From Chondrosia reniformis (Eukaryota; Porifera; Demospongiae; Chondrillida; Chondrillidae), in NCBI GenBank assembly GCA_947172415.1, contig OX359202.1:64501-128500 (forward strand): 64,000 nucleotides of DNA, read 5' to 3'. The position numbers and the translations under genes are program-made. The stretch's first letter is position 1, and each line of letters starts with the position of its first letter. The notes beneath the pieces are model-generated. The model made no database searches. It was not told the DNA's origin and saw only the letters and a list, made by a program, of their open reading frames with translations. Shown here in pieces: positions 1 through 11,800 of the stretch.

Positions 1-18
1 CAGTACAAACATGCTTCA

Positions 19-760
19 ACATTTCCATCCATCCTTCCACCTTTCCATCCATCCTTCCACCTTTCCATCCATCCTTCCACCTTTCCATCCATCCTTCCAC
101 CTTTCCATCCATCCTTCCCCTTTCCATCCATCCTTCCACCTTTCCATCCATCCTTCCACCTTTCCATCCATCCTTCCACCTTTCCATTCATCCTTCCACC
201 TTTCCATCCATCTTTCCACCTTTCCACCTTTCCATCCATCCTTCCACCTTTCCATCCATCCATCCTTCCCATCCATCCTTCCCCTTTTCCATCCATCCTT
301 CCCCTTTTCCATCCATCCTTCCCCTTTTCCATCCATCCTTCCACCTTTCCACCCATCCTTCCACCTTTCCATCCATCCTTCCACCTTTCCATCCATCCTT
401 CCCATCCATCCTTCCCCTTTTCCATCCATCCTTCCCCTTTTCCATCCATCCTTCCACCTTTCCATTCATCCTTCCACCTTTCCATCCATCCTTCCACCTT
501 TCCATCCATCCTTCCACCTTTCCACCCATCCTTCCACCTTTCCATCCATCCTTCCACCTTTCCATCCATCCTTCCACCTTTCCATCCATCCATCCTTCCA
601 CCTTTCCACCCATCCTTCCACCTTTCCATCCATCCTTCCACCTTTCCACCCATCCTTCCACCTTTCCACCCATCCTTCCACCTTTCCACCCATCCTTCCA
701 CCTTTCCACCCATCCTTCCACCTTTCCATCCATCCTTTCACCTTTCCAAATGCTCTTGTA
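19..760. repeat. 19-bp pyrimidine-rich minisatellite (TTCCATCCATCCTTCCACC)n
   Basis: About 39 tandem copies of a unit close to TTCCATCCATCCTTCCACC, with variants that swap ACC for CCC or TCC. The array ends directly before the splice acceptor TGGCAG of the exon at 767, so it most likely fills the 3' part of an intron. The open frames through it on both strands (runs of PSFHPS or of MERWKDGW) are by-products of the repeat and are not genes. Confidence 0.9.
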
Positions 761-766
761 TGGCAG

Positions 767-964
767 GCTGCAGCTGAACGAACCCATCCTTTGGGAGTGC
801 TAAATCTTCAAGATATTAAGGAAGTATACCAAAAGGACCGCGATGACCACCTCACTAAAAACATATTTAATGTTGTCACACCAAACAGGACATATCAAAT
901 GCGAGCTCCTACACTTCTCACACTGGAAATTTGGTTGAAATTATTGCAAATACCACTTCAATAA
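767..964 (+). CDS. Last exon of a PH-domain protein (5' part outside window)
   Basis: Sixty-five codons and a stop follow a good acceptor (TGGCAG at 761-766). The translated exon resembles the second half of a pleckstrin homology domain: a strand pair around [15 protein letters not shown], then [14 protein letters not shown], then the C-terminal helix ending in LEIWLKLL, whose Trp is the invariant PH-helix residue. PH domains bind phosphoinositides or proteins at membranes. The stop comes a few residues after the helix, so the PH domain sits at the protein's extreme C-terminus. Upstream exons lie beyond a minisatellite-filled intron and outside the window, so the gene cannot be named. The frame stays open into the repeat, but the acceptor makes 767 the likely exon start. 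Confidence 0.6.
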   Translation, partial: AAAERTHPLGVLNLQDIKEVYQKDRDDHLTKNIFNVVTPNRTYQMRAPTLLTLEIWLKLLQIPLQ

Positions 965-3106
965 CAATTTTGTGTGTAAAAGTTCTATTTTTAATAATGC
1001 TTTTATTTTTGCTATAAACAAAGTGTCATTATGTGTACATCGATAAATATGTATATTTGTTTCAATATATTGTTATAGTTGAAATGTACAATAACTAGTA
1101 ATTAACACCATTATAGCACAACTGGAAAAAGTAATGAAACAAGACAGTGATTATGTGATAAATCTAACCATACACAGACAACTGACTTTCCCCGACACAT
1201 ATCACATGTTTGTGCATATCATGGTGCGAATTCAAAGTGATGCCATCCCTACTTCTATTTTGAAACCATTGTTGTAAAATGTTTTTGAATCAGTAACTAA
1301 GAGCGTATATAATTATTAACAAATGGCGTCAGAGAAGCCCGGTTCTGGGAGCTTTTCATTGAATTGGACGGCCATGTTTTTCGTTTGATTGATTTATAAA
1401 AACACAGAACTCATTAAACCTAGAGAATGACCAATCAAAACTCCCTTGTGGCGCACTGGAAGGCGAGAAACTATGAATCTATTTATATAACTATGAATAC
1501 GTTAAATACGTTTAAAAAATAATTACTTATGTCAACATACAAAAAGTATAATATATTTGTCTGGCTACTAGTTGCGCTTCATTATACTTTTAGTTACGGT
1601 TAATCTGACCAATAGCTAAAGAATTCTCTTGTATAACTAGATATAACCCTTGACGTTAAACATGGGTATCTATAAGCTATATTATTAATCATTATTTTTG
1701 ATTGATTTGAGTGCATCGTATACATTTGAGTGGCCAATGCAGCCCCTCAGCTCAAGAGAACGCTTGTATGGGCTCTTACATGCTAGAAAACTATGTACGA
1801 TAATGGCTATTTCTAGATTATTCGATCATTCCGATTTCGTAGCTATAGGTCATACAGGCGCCATTTGAGTTACATCATTCACGTTTTTATTGAGAAGCAA
1901 TACATAGCGCCTAATGGTCGGCGAACTATATGCCGAGTCTTCTACAGGAATGGCCATGGATCACCTTTGTACAGGTAAGTTTAATCGGAATAGCTTCTTT
2001 AAATAGACACACTTAAAATTGGCCAAATCTTAGTTCACCTCTACTTTCTAACTCTCTTCTCCGTGGTCTGCAGAGAGAGAGAGAATTTTATATCGACACT
2101 AAATTTGTAATAATGATCAGGGCTCGTCTCTTCTATGTAGCTAGGCATGCGCATCTATTGACTTACTGGAACTAGGCATGCAAGCTGTTCCTGTCATGTT
2201 TACTCAATAATTGTGTTGCACCGTTCACTCAAGGCCCAAGCGAAACTAGCTATACGTACGGGGCTATCAGGCCACCTCCTTGTATACGTGGTAGTATGCG
2301 TACTTTCTGTGCCAGTGGTGTTATCTCATTAAACAAGGTGATAAGTGCATAAATGCAGGAGTTACTGTGGGGTGACTAGAACCATAATTTGATTTAAGAT
2401 AAGTTAACAAAACAAAAGCGAGTAGTTGTATGGGAAATCAAGGTAATCCTAATTCTACTTTAATATACCCAATTGCAGTTATTTGAAAGCTTTAATTGAT
2501 AAGATAAGTATTGCATTTTTCATCCATCCTTCCATCTTTCCATCCATCCTTCCCCCTTTCCATCCATCCTTTAACTGGCTTGTCAATTAATGTATATGCA
2601 ACCATAAGTGTATACTAATATGCTAAATGTAATTATATACCACTTTATAGGCCCATTGCCAACTATAGCAAGACTTCCCAACTCTAACACAAGCTTCTAA
2701 CTCTGCAAGTACCAATTACTTAGAGTGTTTTCTTACTATTGAATACATAAAATCTGTCCTATATTTAGAATAATATAAACCTACGATATATAAATTTCAA
2801 TATCAATTTTAAAACCCGTAGGTGTAGTAATGTAATTATATGTAGCCATGGGATATTTCTAGCACCCAGCTAGAGGTTTCCACATAGGGTGCATGGGAAA
2901 CCATGAATCTCTTTTATAGCTATGAATAATTAAAGAAGTTGACCAATTCACAAATAAACAACACCAAAGTATCTAGACAATCGGCTAACTCATAGTAGAC
3001 ACAATATTTATACTACACACTGTACAAGTCTTTATAATAATAATCGACATACTTTTTCATAATATATATATGCAAGCATGATTGTTTAAAGATGATCATT
3101 GCATCT
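965..3106. other. Intergenic region between PH-domain gene and TALE homeobox gene
   Basis: AT-rich DNA between the 3' ends of two convergent genes. It should hold both 3' UTRs. I see no long coding frame. A short diverged stretch of the same TTCCATCC minisatellite recurs at about 2521-2573. A similar phrase (AAAC-ATGAATCT...TATGAATA) occurs near 1470 and 2900, probably a dispersed repeat remnant. A 21-codon frame starts at 1323 and a possible small exon ends in CAG/GTAAGT near 1975, but neither has a supported partner. Confidence 0.5.
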
Positions 3107-4654
3107 TCACCCTTGACCCTCTTGCTTCTTGTTTCTGCGACGAGCGTTAGCAAACCAGGTGGACACCTTTGAGTTGAAGGGAAAATACAATTAGTAGTAA
3201 TTTGCATATGAATATAGCTACGCATTACAGAGAACTATTTGTTTGATTCTCTATTCAGTTAAACTGACTTATGTATTCACCAAGCAGCAGTGAGCTAGCG
3301 GGGTTAAACATCTGCCTTTATTAAAACATGATATACGACTGTCATTACTTCCAATTAACACTTAGGAGTGATGAATTGAATATATTATCGTTTTAAGCTT
3401 ATCTCATACCTCCTGTGTTTGGCTCAGTAGTGTCCTGTTACAAGGTAGCACTGGCTAATCTATGCCACTTAATACATTAAAATTATAAAGAAAACTTTTG
3501 GGTGCTGAAAATTGATAATTGAACTAAATGAATTATTATAGTTGCTGTTCAACACTGCAACTTTCCCCTAAGCCTCCCTCTCCCTCTCCATCTCCTCTCC
3601 CCCCCTCCCACACCATCTCCATCTCCTCTCCCTCACCCTCTATATCTCCCTTTCCCTCTCCTTCTCCTCTCCCTCACACTCTACACCTCCTTACATCTCT
3701 CTCTTAGAGATTTACACATCTCCTTGGGACTGCTCTTACCTGTGTGTATGTCAGCTGCGTCATTTGACAGAGTTGCAGTTTCTCCTGCCTGCTGGGGTAG
3801 GGATGACTTTTGTGGTCGTCATACCACTGAATGAGTGGCTGGGCCCTCTCCTGCGTCAGTTTAAACTTGGGTGAGTCATAGGAGACTGGTGACCTCTCTC
3901 CTGGAGGGGTGGTATGTGGGTGTTGGGAGGAGGGCTGCTGGCCCACTACGGCTGCAGAAGAGGGATCTAAATAGGGCACAGCAGTCCGAACCGGCAATGG
4001 AGTTGGATAGCTACAAATGATAAAGCAGTCATTTTCCTTATAAATCTGTAAATTGGTATATCGCGTTGTATACGTGCATGCAGTCTATATGCAATTCTTC
4101 AAATTTTCACACGTGTAAATTAATGTTGCAGATGAAAGAAAGAAATTCAATGTTTGTTGTAAACATGCATACCTCAACTTGCAAATTGAACTCTACAGCC
4201 TGTATGCATGCGCACAGACTTACATGCAGTGGATGTCTGTTACTTGAGGGGAGTAGGACTGAGGATCGCTAATTCCCTGCGGGTATTCGCCAGGTAGGCC
4301 GAATGGTCCAATCTGTGCGGCGCTCTGTAGAGCTAGCGCCGCGGCGTCTGGTCCATCCGAGAACGGCAAGTTCGGCGTAAACGGACCCATTGGCTGCAAT
4401 GGATGTACAATAGCTGGATGTGGTGGGATGGGACCGGGAAAGGGGCCCGGAGGAGGAACGTCCTGCAAGCGTGCAAAGAAGAAATTGGTACATAATAGCA
4501 CTATTGTATTATGCATGTGGCTCACGTAGGTTTCTGGGTAGAGATCGTTATAGTAAGGCGAAAACTCGCTCGGCCACTCTTCACTACCATCATTTTTCCA
4601 ATCTATACCGGACATTGAGTGCTCTTGGGAGAAGTAACAGCACTCAGCAGACAT
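3107..4654 (-). CDS. TALE-class homeobox transcription factor, Iroquois-like
   Basis: Four phase-matched exons on the minus strand: 4654-4526, 4461-4224, 4010-3740 and 3166-3107. The protein starts MSAECCYFSQEHSMSG, continues with a long proline-rich low-complexity region, and ends in a homeodomain. The domain shows the TALE signature HPYPSRQEK in the helix 1-2 loop and the recognition helix QVSTWFANARRRNKK, the form typical of Iroquois and Mohawk proteins. The homeobox is split by an intron between TYTQ and VSTW. The stop follows only five residues after NKK, so there is no C-terminal Iro box. It should be a nuclear DNA-binding regulator. TALE class is certain; Iroquois rather than Mohawk is inferred from QVSTWFANARRR. 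The third intron holds a CT-rich low-complexity tract at about 3560-3710. Confidence 0.85.
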
Positions 4655-7372
4655 AGCTAGCTGTCTCGAACTCTGCGAAGGTACAGCTAAAGTCGCAAAA
4701 CCAACCTTTATAATGCAAATTAAGAACAAGCGATTTCCGGCTTACTAATTAATAGAAAAATTACTCGCGTATATATACGTGAAATAGCTGCAAGAGTCAT
4801 TCTTACAACATATTATGCATTAGGGGGAGTTACTGCCATATGCATTTGTTATATATATATCTGTAACGATAAAATGTAAGATATCCAATTAATAGTTATA
4901 ATATATATATACGTAGATATAGATATATATGAATAGTTTAAATACTAGAAATTTCATTTGCAGGAAAGTGATCGTACACCAGAACTCCATCTTCCAGCTT
5001 GATTCCCTTAACAAATCCAAACCAGTACACCACCACTCCACTTCCAAACCTGCAATGCACAATGCACAAAAATATAACTCAATTAGAGTTATATTTTATT
5101 GTTATATGTTTTAATATATTAATGAAAGAATAGTTTCTTTTGAAGCTCATAGTCGATGAGTAACGTTATGAAGGAGTTGCAGTGGGCATTAATATTGATA
5201 AGGTGTCAATGGTACTTATAATTTAGCATAACAATTGCATAGTAAAACTATTTATAATATACCTTTAAAAAGGTGGAATAAAAAGGGTTTCAGAGTCAGT
5301 AAATGTGACATTTCCTATGCTTAGTTAAGAAGACTGTACAGGTCTTGTTTTCTCAGCAAAACAGTCACAAAGGTGTCTGAAAGAAACTGATGGAGAATTG
5401 CACTGCTGGTCAGCAATATTAACCAAAGAATTCCATTCCCACATTTGTGGACTATCGATCCAAAGACGAATGTCTGTCTCACAAAAACATGTCAAAATCT
5501 ATTAGTTTTCTAAATCTCATAAAATCTCCCACTGCGATCTTGTTAATGCAAATTTGCGAAGAAGATAGAGAGGGAGAAGGAGATAGAGAGTGTAAACAGT
5601 ACAACTGACTGGCAATCAAGTATTTGAAAGGAATGTAATTAGGGTTTTACAGAATCCATTAACATGTTTTTTTAAGTCAACGAAGTTGATCCATCCGCCC
5701 ACCAGGCATGCCACTCGTGAGACAGTTGTACTAGCATCGAGTGGATGCGGTCAGATGTTTATATTTTATGTTTGACTGTGCATACTCTAACACCCACGCT
5801 TTCAGTGCAGCGACTAGACACTTTGCTACTTATGTAAGGTTTGTGGCAATCTTCAACAAGAATGTCATTACACAAACATCATTCCTAAATCTTCTTTTTA
5901 TTCAAACCATTAAAATTTAAATTATAATCTGGTTGCTGTATGCCACACACTCACTGTCTGATTGGCAGAGCTCACTGTTATCTTCTAAGCATTCTAGCAC
6001 CATTCTAGCAGCAAGTGTCGGTGCCACATCAATCTAAGGTATAGCCCATGAATGTAACAAAGTCAACCCTAGCTGTTTGGTGACAGAGAATCACACTAAA
6101 ATACAACTTAATTCTAAGTGGTGTCGATAGCTTAAAACTTAAGTAATTCAATTACTCACTAGTTAAAACCAAAGTATTGAATGTCATCTCAACTAATCAA
6201 ATTAATATGGAGCATATGCAAGCATATACTGCGTACACATGCAAACTGCACTTGCGCCGAAAAACAATGTCAGCTTTAACCCAACAATTGGCTACAAGAT
6301 TGGGGTACAGGGCTACCCAAATCAGGCTACAAGATTGGGGTACAGGGCTACCCAAATCAGGCTACAAGATTGGGGTACAGGGCTACCCAAATCAGGCTAC
6401 AAGATTGGGGTACAGGGCTACCCAAATCAGGCTACAAGATTGGGGTACAGGGCTACCCAAATCAGGCTACAGGATTGGTTGCCCAAATCAGGTGAGTGCT
6501 AGACTATAAGATAGTGTGATAGACTCTATCTAGCTACATGGCAGGAGAGGTTTCTCCTATTATTGCCATGGTAACCAAAACTATTGGTACATAGTGGCAG
6601 CCTAGCCAAATTCACTGGAGAAGTGGCTATGAATGGATGAGTAGGCCTTGTAACAGGGTGATGGCATCCTTAAAGTATTTCATACACTTCTATGGGTCAT
6701 TGTGATTTGGTGAGGCTGTGTGGGAAAACAAGAACTGAGTTGTTCAAGTGGATAGAAGTGACGACAACTGCTGTATGAATACTGATAACAATGGATTACC
6801 TCCACTGAAAGATTCAACAATGCATTCTCTTCTTGTTCAGCAGATTTGTATCTGATCCAACAATTCAGAAATATTTCAATCAGTCATTATGTGATATGTG
6901 AGGGGTGGGCAGTTGATAAATAGCATTATATTACATCAAACGTATATCTAACTTTGCACAATCAACATCTCCAAATTTAATGTTTGGTTACACTCTGTAT
7001 AGAAGGGTACATATCATACTTAACACTTTCCATTAATTAGCACCATTAATATCATTACAAACAGCTTACTTTTGATAAATTTCAAACATAACATTAGGTT
7101 TTCTATATTTGGGCAATGTCTTCTTCACATGGTGCTGGTAGCATTGTGAATATATGCTCAACATTGTCTCTCTGGACACACTGCATACAACAAACTGAAA
7201 CCCATGAAGAATAAGGCAACAGAACCATCTGATCTAAAGGAGCTCACTTTGTGTGGTTACGCGAAACACATTCTATATAATCGGTTTTACACCTTGATGT
7301 TCTAAAGGTATCTTCTAGAGCCTCGTACACAGTCGAGTCCATCGGATCACGTGATCCGCCTTTGTCCCAAAA
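4655..7372. other. Intergenic region upstream of both the TALE and SRD5A genes
   Basis: Divergent intergenic space of 2.7 kb, AT-rich, with no convincing coding frame. It contains the promoter-side DNA of the TALE homeobox gene (-) and of the steroid reductase (+), and one 35-bp minisatellite at 6287-6495. The two overlapping frames at 6177-6509 are products of that repeat. For a developmental homeobox gene this relatively large upstream gap, in an otherwise very compact window, may hold regulatory DNA; I see no specific element. Confidence 0.5.
6287..6495. repeat. 35-bp minisatellite, about 6 copies
   Basis: Near-perfect tandem units beginning GGCTACAAGATTGGGGTACA and ending GGGCTACCCAAATCA. 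The last copy is diverged and runs into GGTGAGTGC, which looks like a splice donor (CAG/GTGAGT), but no gene on this strand is supported. Adjacent copies differ by almost nothing, so the array is young or homogenised. There are no spacers between units, so it is not CRISPR-like. Confidence 0.9.
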
Positions 7373-8334
7373 ATGGACGAGGGGACAGTGCTCGTATTGA
7401 TGTCCTACTCATTGGCCGCCTTTGGATTAGCTGTGAGTGCGATGCAATTGGCCAACTTTCGCTTACCATACGGTAGATACGCCAGAGCGGGTTATGGATG
7501 CGGCGTTCCTGGCAAGGTCGCCTGGGTATTGCAAGAGAGCCCGGCCTTTGCCATCGCTGCTCACGCGTTGTACACTGGCGCGGCGTCCTTGGTTAAACCA
7601 AATTTTGTTTTACTCCTTCTTTTTGTCATCCATTATTTTCAAAGGTAAATAGCCTAATTCGATATTATTAGTGAACCCCAATTTACTAAATCATCCAATG
7701 CTTGAATGTGTTTCTTTCGTGTAGGTCGTTCATTTTCTCACTGCTGGTCAATACGAGCAAAAATACGCCATTTCTATCATTTATCTCTGCATTCACTTTC
7801 TGCATATACAATGGCTACCTGCAAAGTCGTGCACTTGCCAAGTACACTGTGTACCCATCAGATTGGCTTTACAGTGTCCAGTTTGTGGTGGGAGTGGCAA
7901 TGTTCTTTGTTGGAATGGCAATCAACATTCATTCGGATCACATATTGCGCAATCTGAGGAGACCCGGTGAAAGTGGATACAAGATTCCTAAAGGTAGCAA
8001 CTCTCAATCTCTTGTCTCTTCTCTCATGACATCTTGTTTGCTCCTCAGGAGGTGTGTTTCAGTTTGTGTCTGGTGCCAACTATTTGGGGGAGATTGTGGA
8101 GTGGGCGGGGTTCGCCCTAGCCGCTGGTAACCTGCCTTCAGCCTCATTTGCCATGTTCACTGCATGCATGCTGGGAACAAGAGCTCTGCAGCACCACAAG
8201 TAAGCTGGTGGACCTGACTTGTAACATCTAATCAAGTGATACATCCATTTTATTTTGGCTTCTTCAGGTATTACAAAGAGAAGTTTAAAGATTATCCGGA
8301 AAATAGAACAGCACTTATCCCTATTATTTTATAA
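7373..8334 (+). CDS. 3-oxo-5-alpha-steroid 4-dehydrogenase (SRD5A1/2-type)
   Basis: Four exons: 7373-7644, 7725-7993, 8049-8199 and 8268-8334, giving about 252 residues, close to the usual 255-260. The family uses NADPH to reduce the delta-4 double bond of 3-oxo steroids in the ER membrane. Recognisable blocks are the hydrophobic N-terminal segments, VIHYFQRSFIF, SDHILRNLRRPGESGYKIPKG, the strongly conserved NYLGEIVEWAGFAL, and a C-terminus YYKEKFKDYPENR followed by a short hydrophobic tail. Exon joins are phase-consistent. The start is the first ATG of the open first exon (MDEGTVLVLMSYS). The SRD5A1/2 subfamily fits better than the polyprenol reductase SRD5A3, but the steroid substrate in this organism is unknown. 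Confidence 0.92.
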
Positions 8335-8854
8335 CTAATGCTAAAATTGGTGGAAATAATTGGTTGACTGTATAGTGGTAAAGCTTTGACATGCAATCCT
8401 AATATAATCTAGCTATCGCTGTAGTGTTATGCATTGGCTAATATGAAATAACAGAGCAGGGCTATCTTTGTGACATTTTGATTGAATTAAAAGTACGCCT
8501 TATAAATTGAAATCTTTATCCTCTCTTATAAATCCTTAAGTTTTATCAATTTTGAGTTTGCATAGGCAGTTTAGATAGTTTCAAAGTATATTGAAAAATC
8601 TGCAAGTTTTCACTTATTAACACTTTTCTTTAAATTTTTAATTTGAAAAATACTGTAAATAGTCACTTTATATTGTGTTATACATTTCAAAGCAAACTGA
8701 CTCAATATTACTTGGCCATATTCAGAGTCTAGCCATACTGTATTTGGAGGGAGAAGCTTCTTAGCGTTTGTAGTGTTGTAGTGTGTTTTATTGCAGTAAC
8801 TAAAGTGAGTGCTCATATCTGCTGCATCACTCCAGCAAGTGGCATAATAAGAGG
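8335..8854. other. Intergenic gap between SRD5A and receptor cyclase-like gene
   Basis: A 520-bp AT-rich gap between two genes on the same strand. It holds the 3' UTR of the reductase and the promoter/5' UTR of the receptor gene. I see no repeat, RNA gene or further coding exon in it. Confidence 0.5.
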
Positions 8855-11800
8855 ATGGCTGAGTCACTGATGCTGTATGTTTGTTTGTTGTTCTCCATTT
8901 TCCCGTCACCTGCACCCGGCATGCCAGTCACACTAATGGAAGTGGGGAGTGTCGACCCCATCTTCCAGCTACTGGATAACAGCTTTGTGCTCAACCAAAG
9001 TCTACTGCTCCAGTGCCTCCACTTGGACGACCAGGGCCACGCCTTTGTCCATCCTGCAGAGCAGTGCATCCAACGGGATACTGTCAATCTGCAGTCGCGA
9101 GCTCCTCTGATTGAGGCACATTTGGCCAACAAACTGTTCCTAGACTCTCTGACCAACTGCACACTTCAACCTTTTCTCCTCCAACAAAACTGCCGTAAAC
9201 TTAACGAAGTCTTGACTCAACTGACTGAAGGGGAAGACCCTGTCATTCTAATTAACTACATTCCTTGCATAATCATGAACCATCAGCTTTACCTCTTGGG
9301 AGAAAGTGCATCTGCTACACCTGAAGTTTTATTTCTGAATGAATTCAGTTCTAGTCAGACTACAATCAGCAACTCTGCAGAGAAGGTTCTATCATTTATT
9401 CACTATACCACAGTCAACAACTGGCCTCTCTTGCTAACTATCCCATCCAGTCTGGATCTCTACTTGGGAGCAATCACTTTCCTCCACAAAATGGGTTGGA
9501 GAAGAATTGCCGTTGTCACATCCCCACAAATGGCAACATCTTCCAATATCGTGGAATTACTTAGGAAATGGTTAACCCTAAGAGCTCCTACTAGTGGAAG
9601 GTATTCAGAAAATGCCACCTCCTTAGAGTATGACAGGTATATGAGTATAATAAATAGCATGCAAGTTGAGACTGTCACGTATGACCACCCCAAGATGGCC
9701 GTCGAAGGGCTGTACTGGAGAGAAATGAGAATTATAGTGTTCTTTGGAGGAGTGTGTGACTACTTTGACATTTTAATTGAAGCTCACAAGTTGTCTTTCT
9801 ATGGAAAAGGGTAAGTTCATTTTGTATCAGCTGACTGTCACATGTGAGTCACATGACTTGTCTCATGTATGTACTACAAGGTGTGTATGTCACATTGTAT
9901 TCAAATTGGTAGGTTTGTGTGGATGATTGGAAACTTCAACTTTGACTTTCCTAATCAGTACAATTTGGATGGTCTCTTGAGATACTACTCTTCAGAGGAC
10001 CTGGGAAGACTGACAGAAGTGCTAAGTGGCACTTTGACCTTTGGGCTCTCATCCGGTCATGGGACTGGTTACCATGGTTACTCCGAGGCACTAAAAGAGC
10101 ATCTTAAAACTAATTTGTGAGTTAACCAAATGAATGTTTGTTTAATGACCTCACAATACAAGTTCAGAGTCCAATCATTATACACTGATTTGTACACCAG
10201 CTGGGAATTACTTGCTACACTCCTACTGATGCTGTGATGACTTGGAGTGAGTGGGTAGCCACAAGGCATCTTGTAGTCTGGTTGGTTGTAGCTCTTGTGG
10301 TAGCACACAATAAGGCTTGCCTCTTCTTGCTGACCATGTGGGAATATTCATGTCATCATTAAATTATCATGAGAATGTTTATTAATAGGAATTGCCAAAC
10401 TTAAGGGCTTTCTCACACACCTTAATGCTTAATTGTCAATATAAGGTTTCTACGGAAACCACCTGCCCCTTGCCTACCTTTCTGTCTATAGGGACCCTCT
10501 CCCTCAATCAGCATACAGCAGAGATACTGTGCTGTTCCTCAGAGAGGTGATCATCTCCATTGCTCAAATAAAGTCACAAAGCTTGAATGTCCCCCTTGAG
10601 AGTGTGTCCCTCGCACCACAAGACATACAGGAGCACTGGCATGAGGTTATTAACAACGTCACAGCCCACGGCCTCACTGGCCCAATCTCATTCACCTCAA
10701 ATGGCATCAGAACATCAGCCACCTTCATTGTAAAGAACTTTGTCCCAGCTGACTTGGAGGCAGAGTGCAACTACACGAGGTCCCTTTTCACCAACCAATC
10801 ACTCGTTGGCTTGAGGGTGGAGAGTAGGGCCCTTGTTAGCTTGCTACCTCACGAGCCAAACCTGCTCTTCTACGACTGTTCTGATCAGCCATCCAACTAC
10901 TCAAACCTTGTGTTTGGTAACCTTGAGAAGACACCCCCACCAGATCACCCAGGAAGGCTGCCCCCCTCAGGTGAGTAGGAGCTGCCCAAGGACATTGTTC
11001 ATCAGCTGCTTGAGCGTCCTAATGATGTAGAGCTCTCCCAATAGGACATGTTTTTTAGGATGCTATTCACTGTTCATCTGCTTTCCTGCAGATCCTTGGT
11101 TGAGGGTGGGGCTGGTGGGCGGGTACTTCCTGCTGTGTGCCACAGTATCTGTTTTGTACATTTGGAGTGTCCACAGACAGGACAGCCGTGCTCTGCTGTA
11201 CGACAACAGTTGGATCTACAGCATGGAAGACATTGACTTTGAGAGAAGTTGGTCTTACCCCATGTACTGATCTGCTTACAGTTAATAAAGTTATCTCATT
11301 ATAGAGAGTGGATTCTGGAGCACTGTGGGAGGTGACGCTTCAAAAGGAAAGTCAGAAGTTTCATGGAACAAGTGTAGTACATTTGGAAAGCTGTAAGCAT
11401 GTCTCTGTTGAGATTTACGTTGTTTCTCACAAAGCTCAAATTGATGTATTGTAGACATGGAAAGTTGGTTTACTTAAAGAAAGCCAACATTAATGACTTA
11501 AGAGAAATTTCACTTCAAACAAGAGCTAAAATCTTACAGTTGAAGTGAGTCACTGTTGGTTACAGTATTTAATTTAGCAATTTCATCCATACTACATACG
11601 CATATACACTTCCCCCTCCCTCTCTCCCCGTCCTCCTCAATCACCCCGTCCTCAATCTCCCACTCCCTTTCCCACTCACTCTCTCCCTACCTCTGCTTCC
11701 TGACAGAGAATTGAAGCATCCAAATGTTTGTACTTTTTTTGGTTGCATCATTGAGCCCTCATTCTCAGCAACCGTAACAGAACACTGCAGCAAAGGAAGT

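Noticed and set aside
16-787. Long frames on both strands with PSFHPSFH or MERWKDGWK repeats
   Set aside because: They are read-throughs of the 19-bp minisatellite; only the part after 767 has protein-like sequence and an acceptor.
1323-1388. 21-codon frame with a good start context (ACAAATGGCG)
   Set aside because: Too short, no splice donor in phase and no partner exon found.
1938-1974. Possible first exon ending CAG/GTAAGT
   Set aside because: No downstream exon on the plus strand before 3107 could be supported.
6287-6495. Possible CRISPR-like array
   Set aside because: Units are directly tandem with no spacers, in a eukaryotic context.
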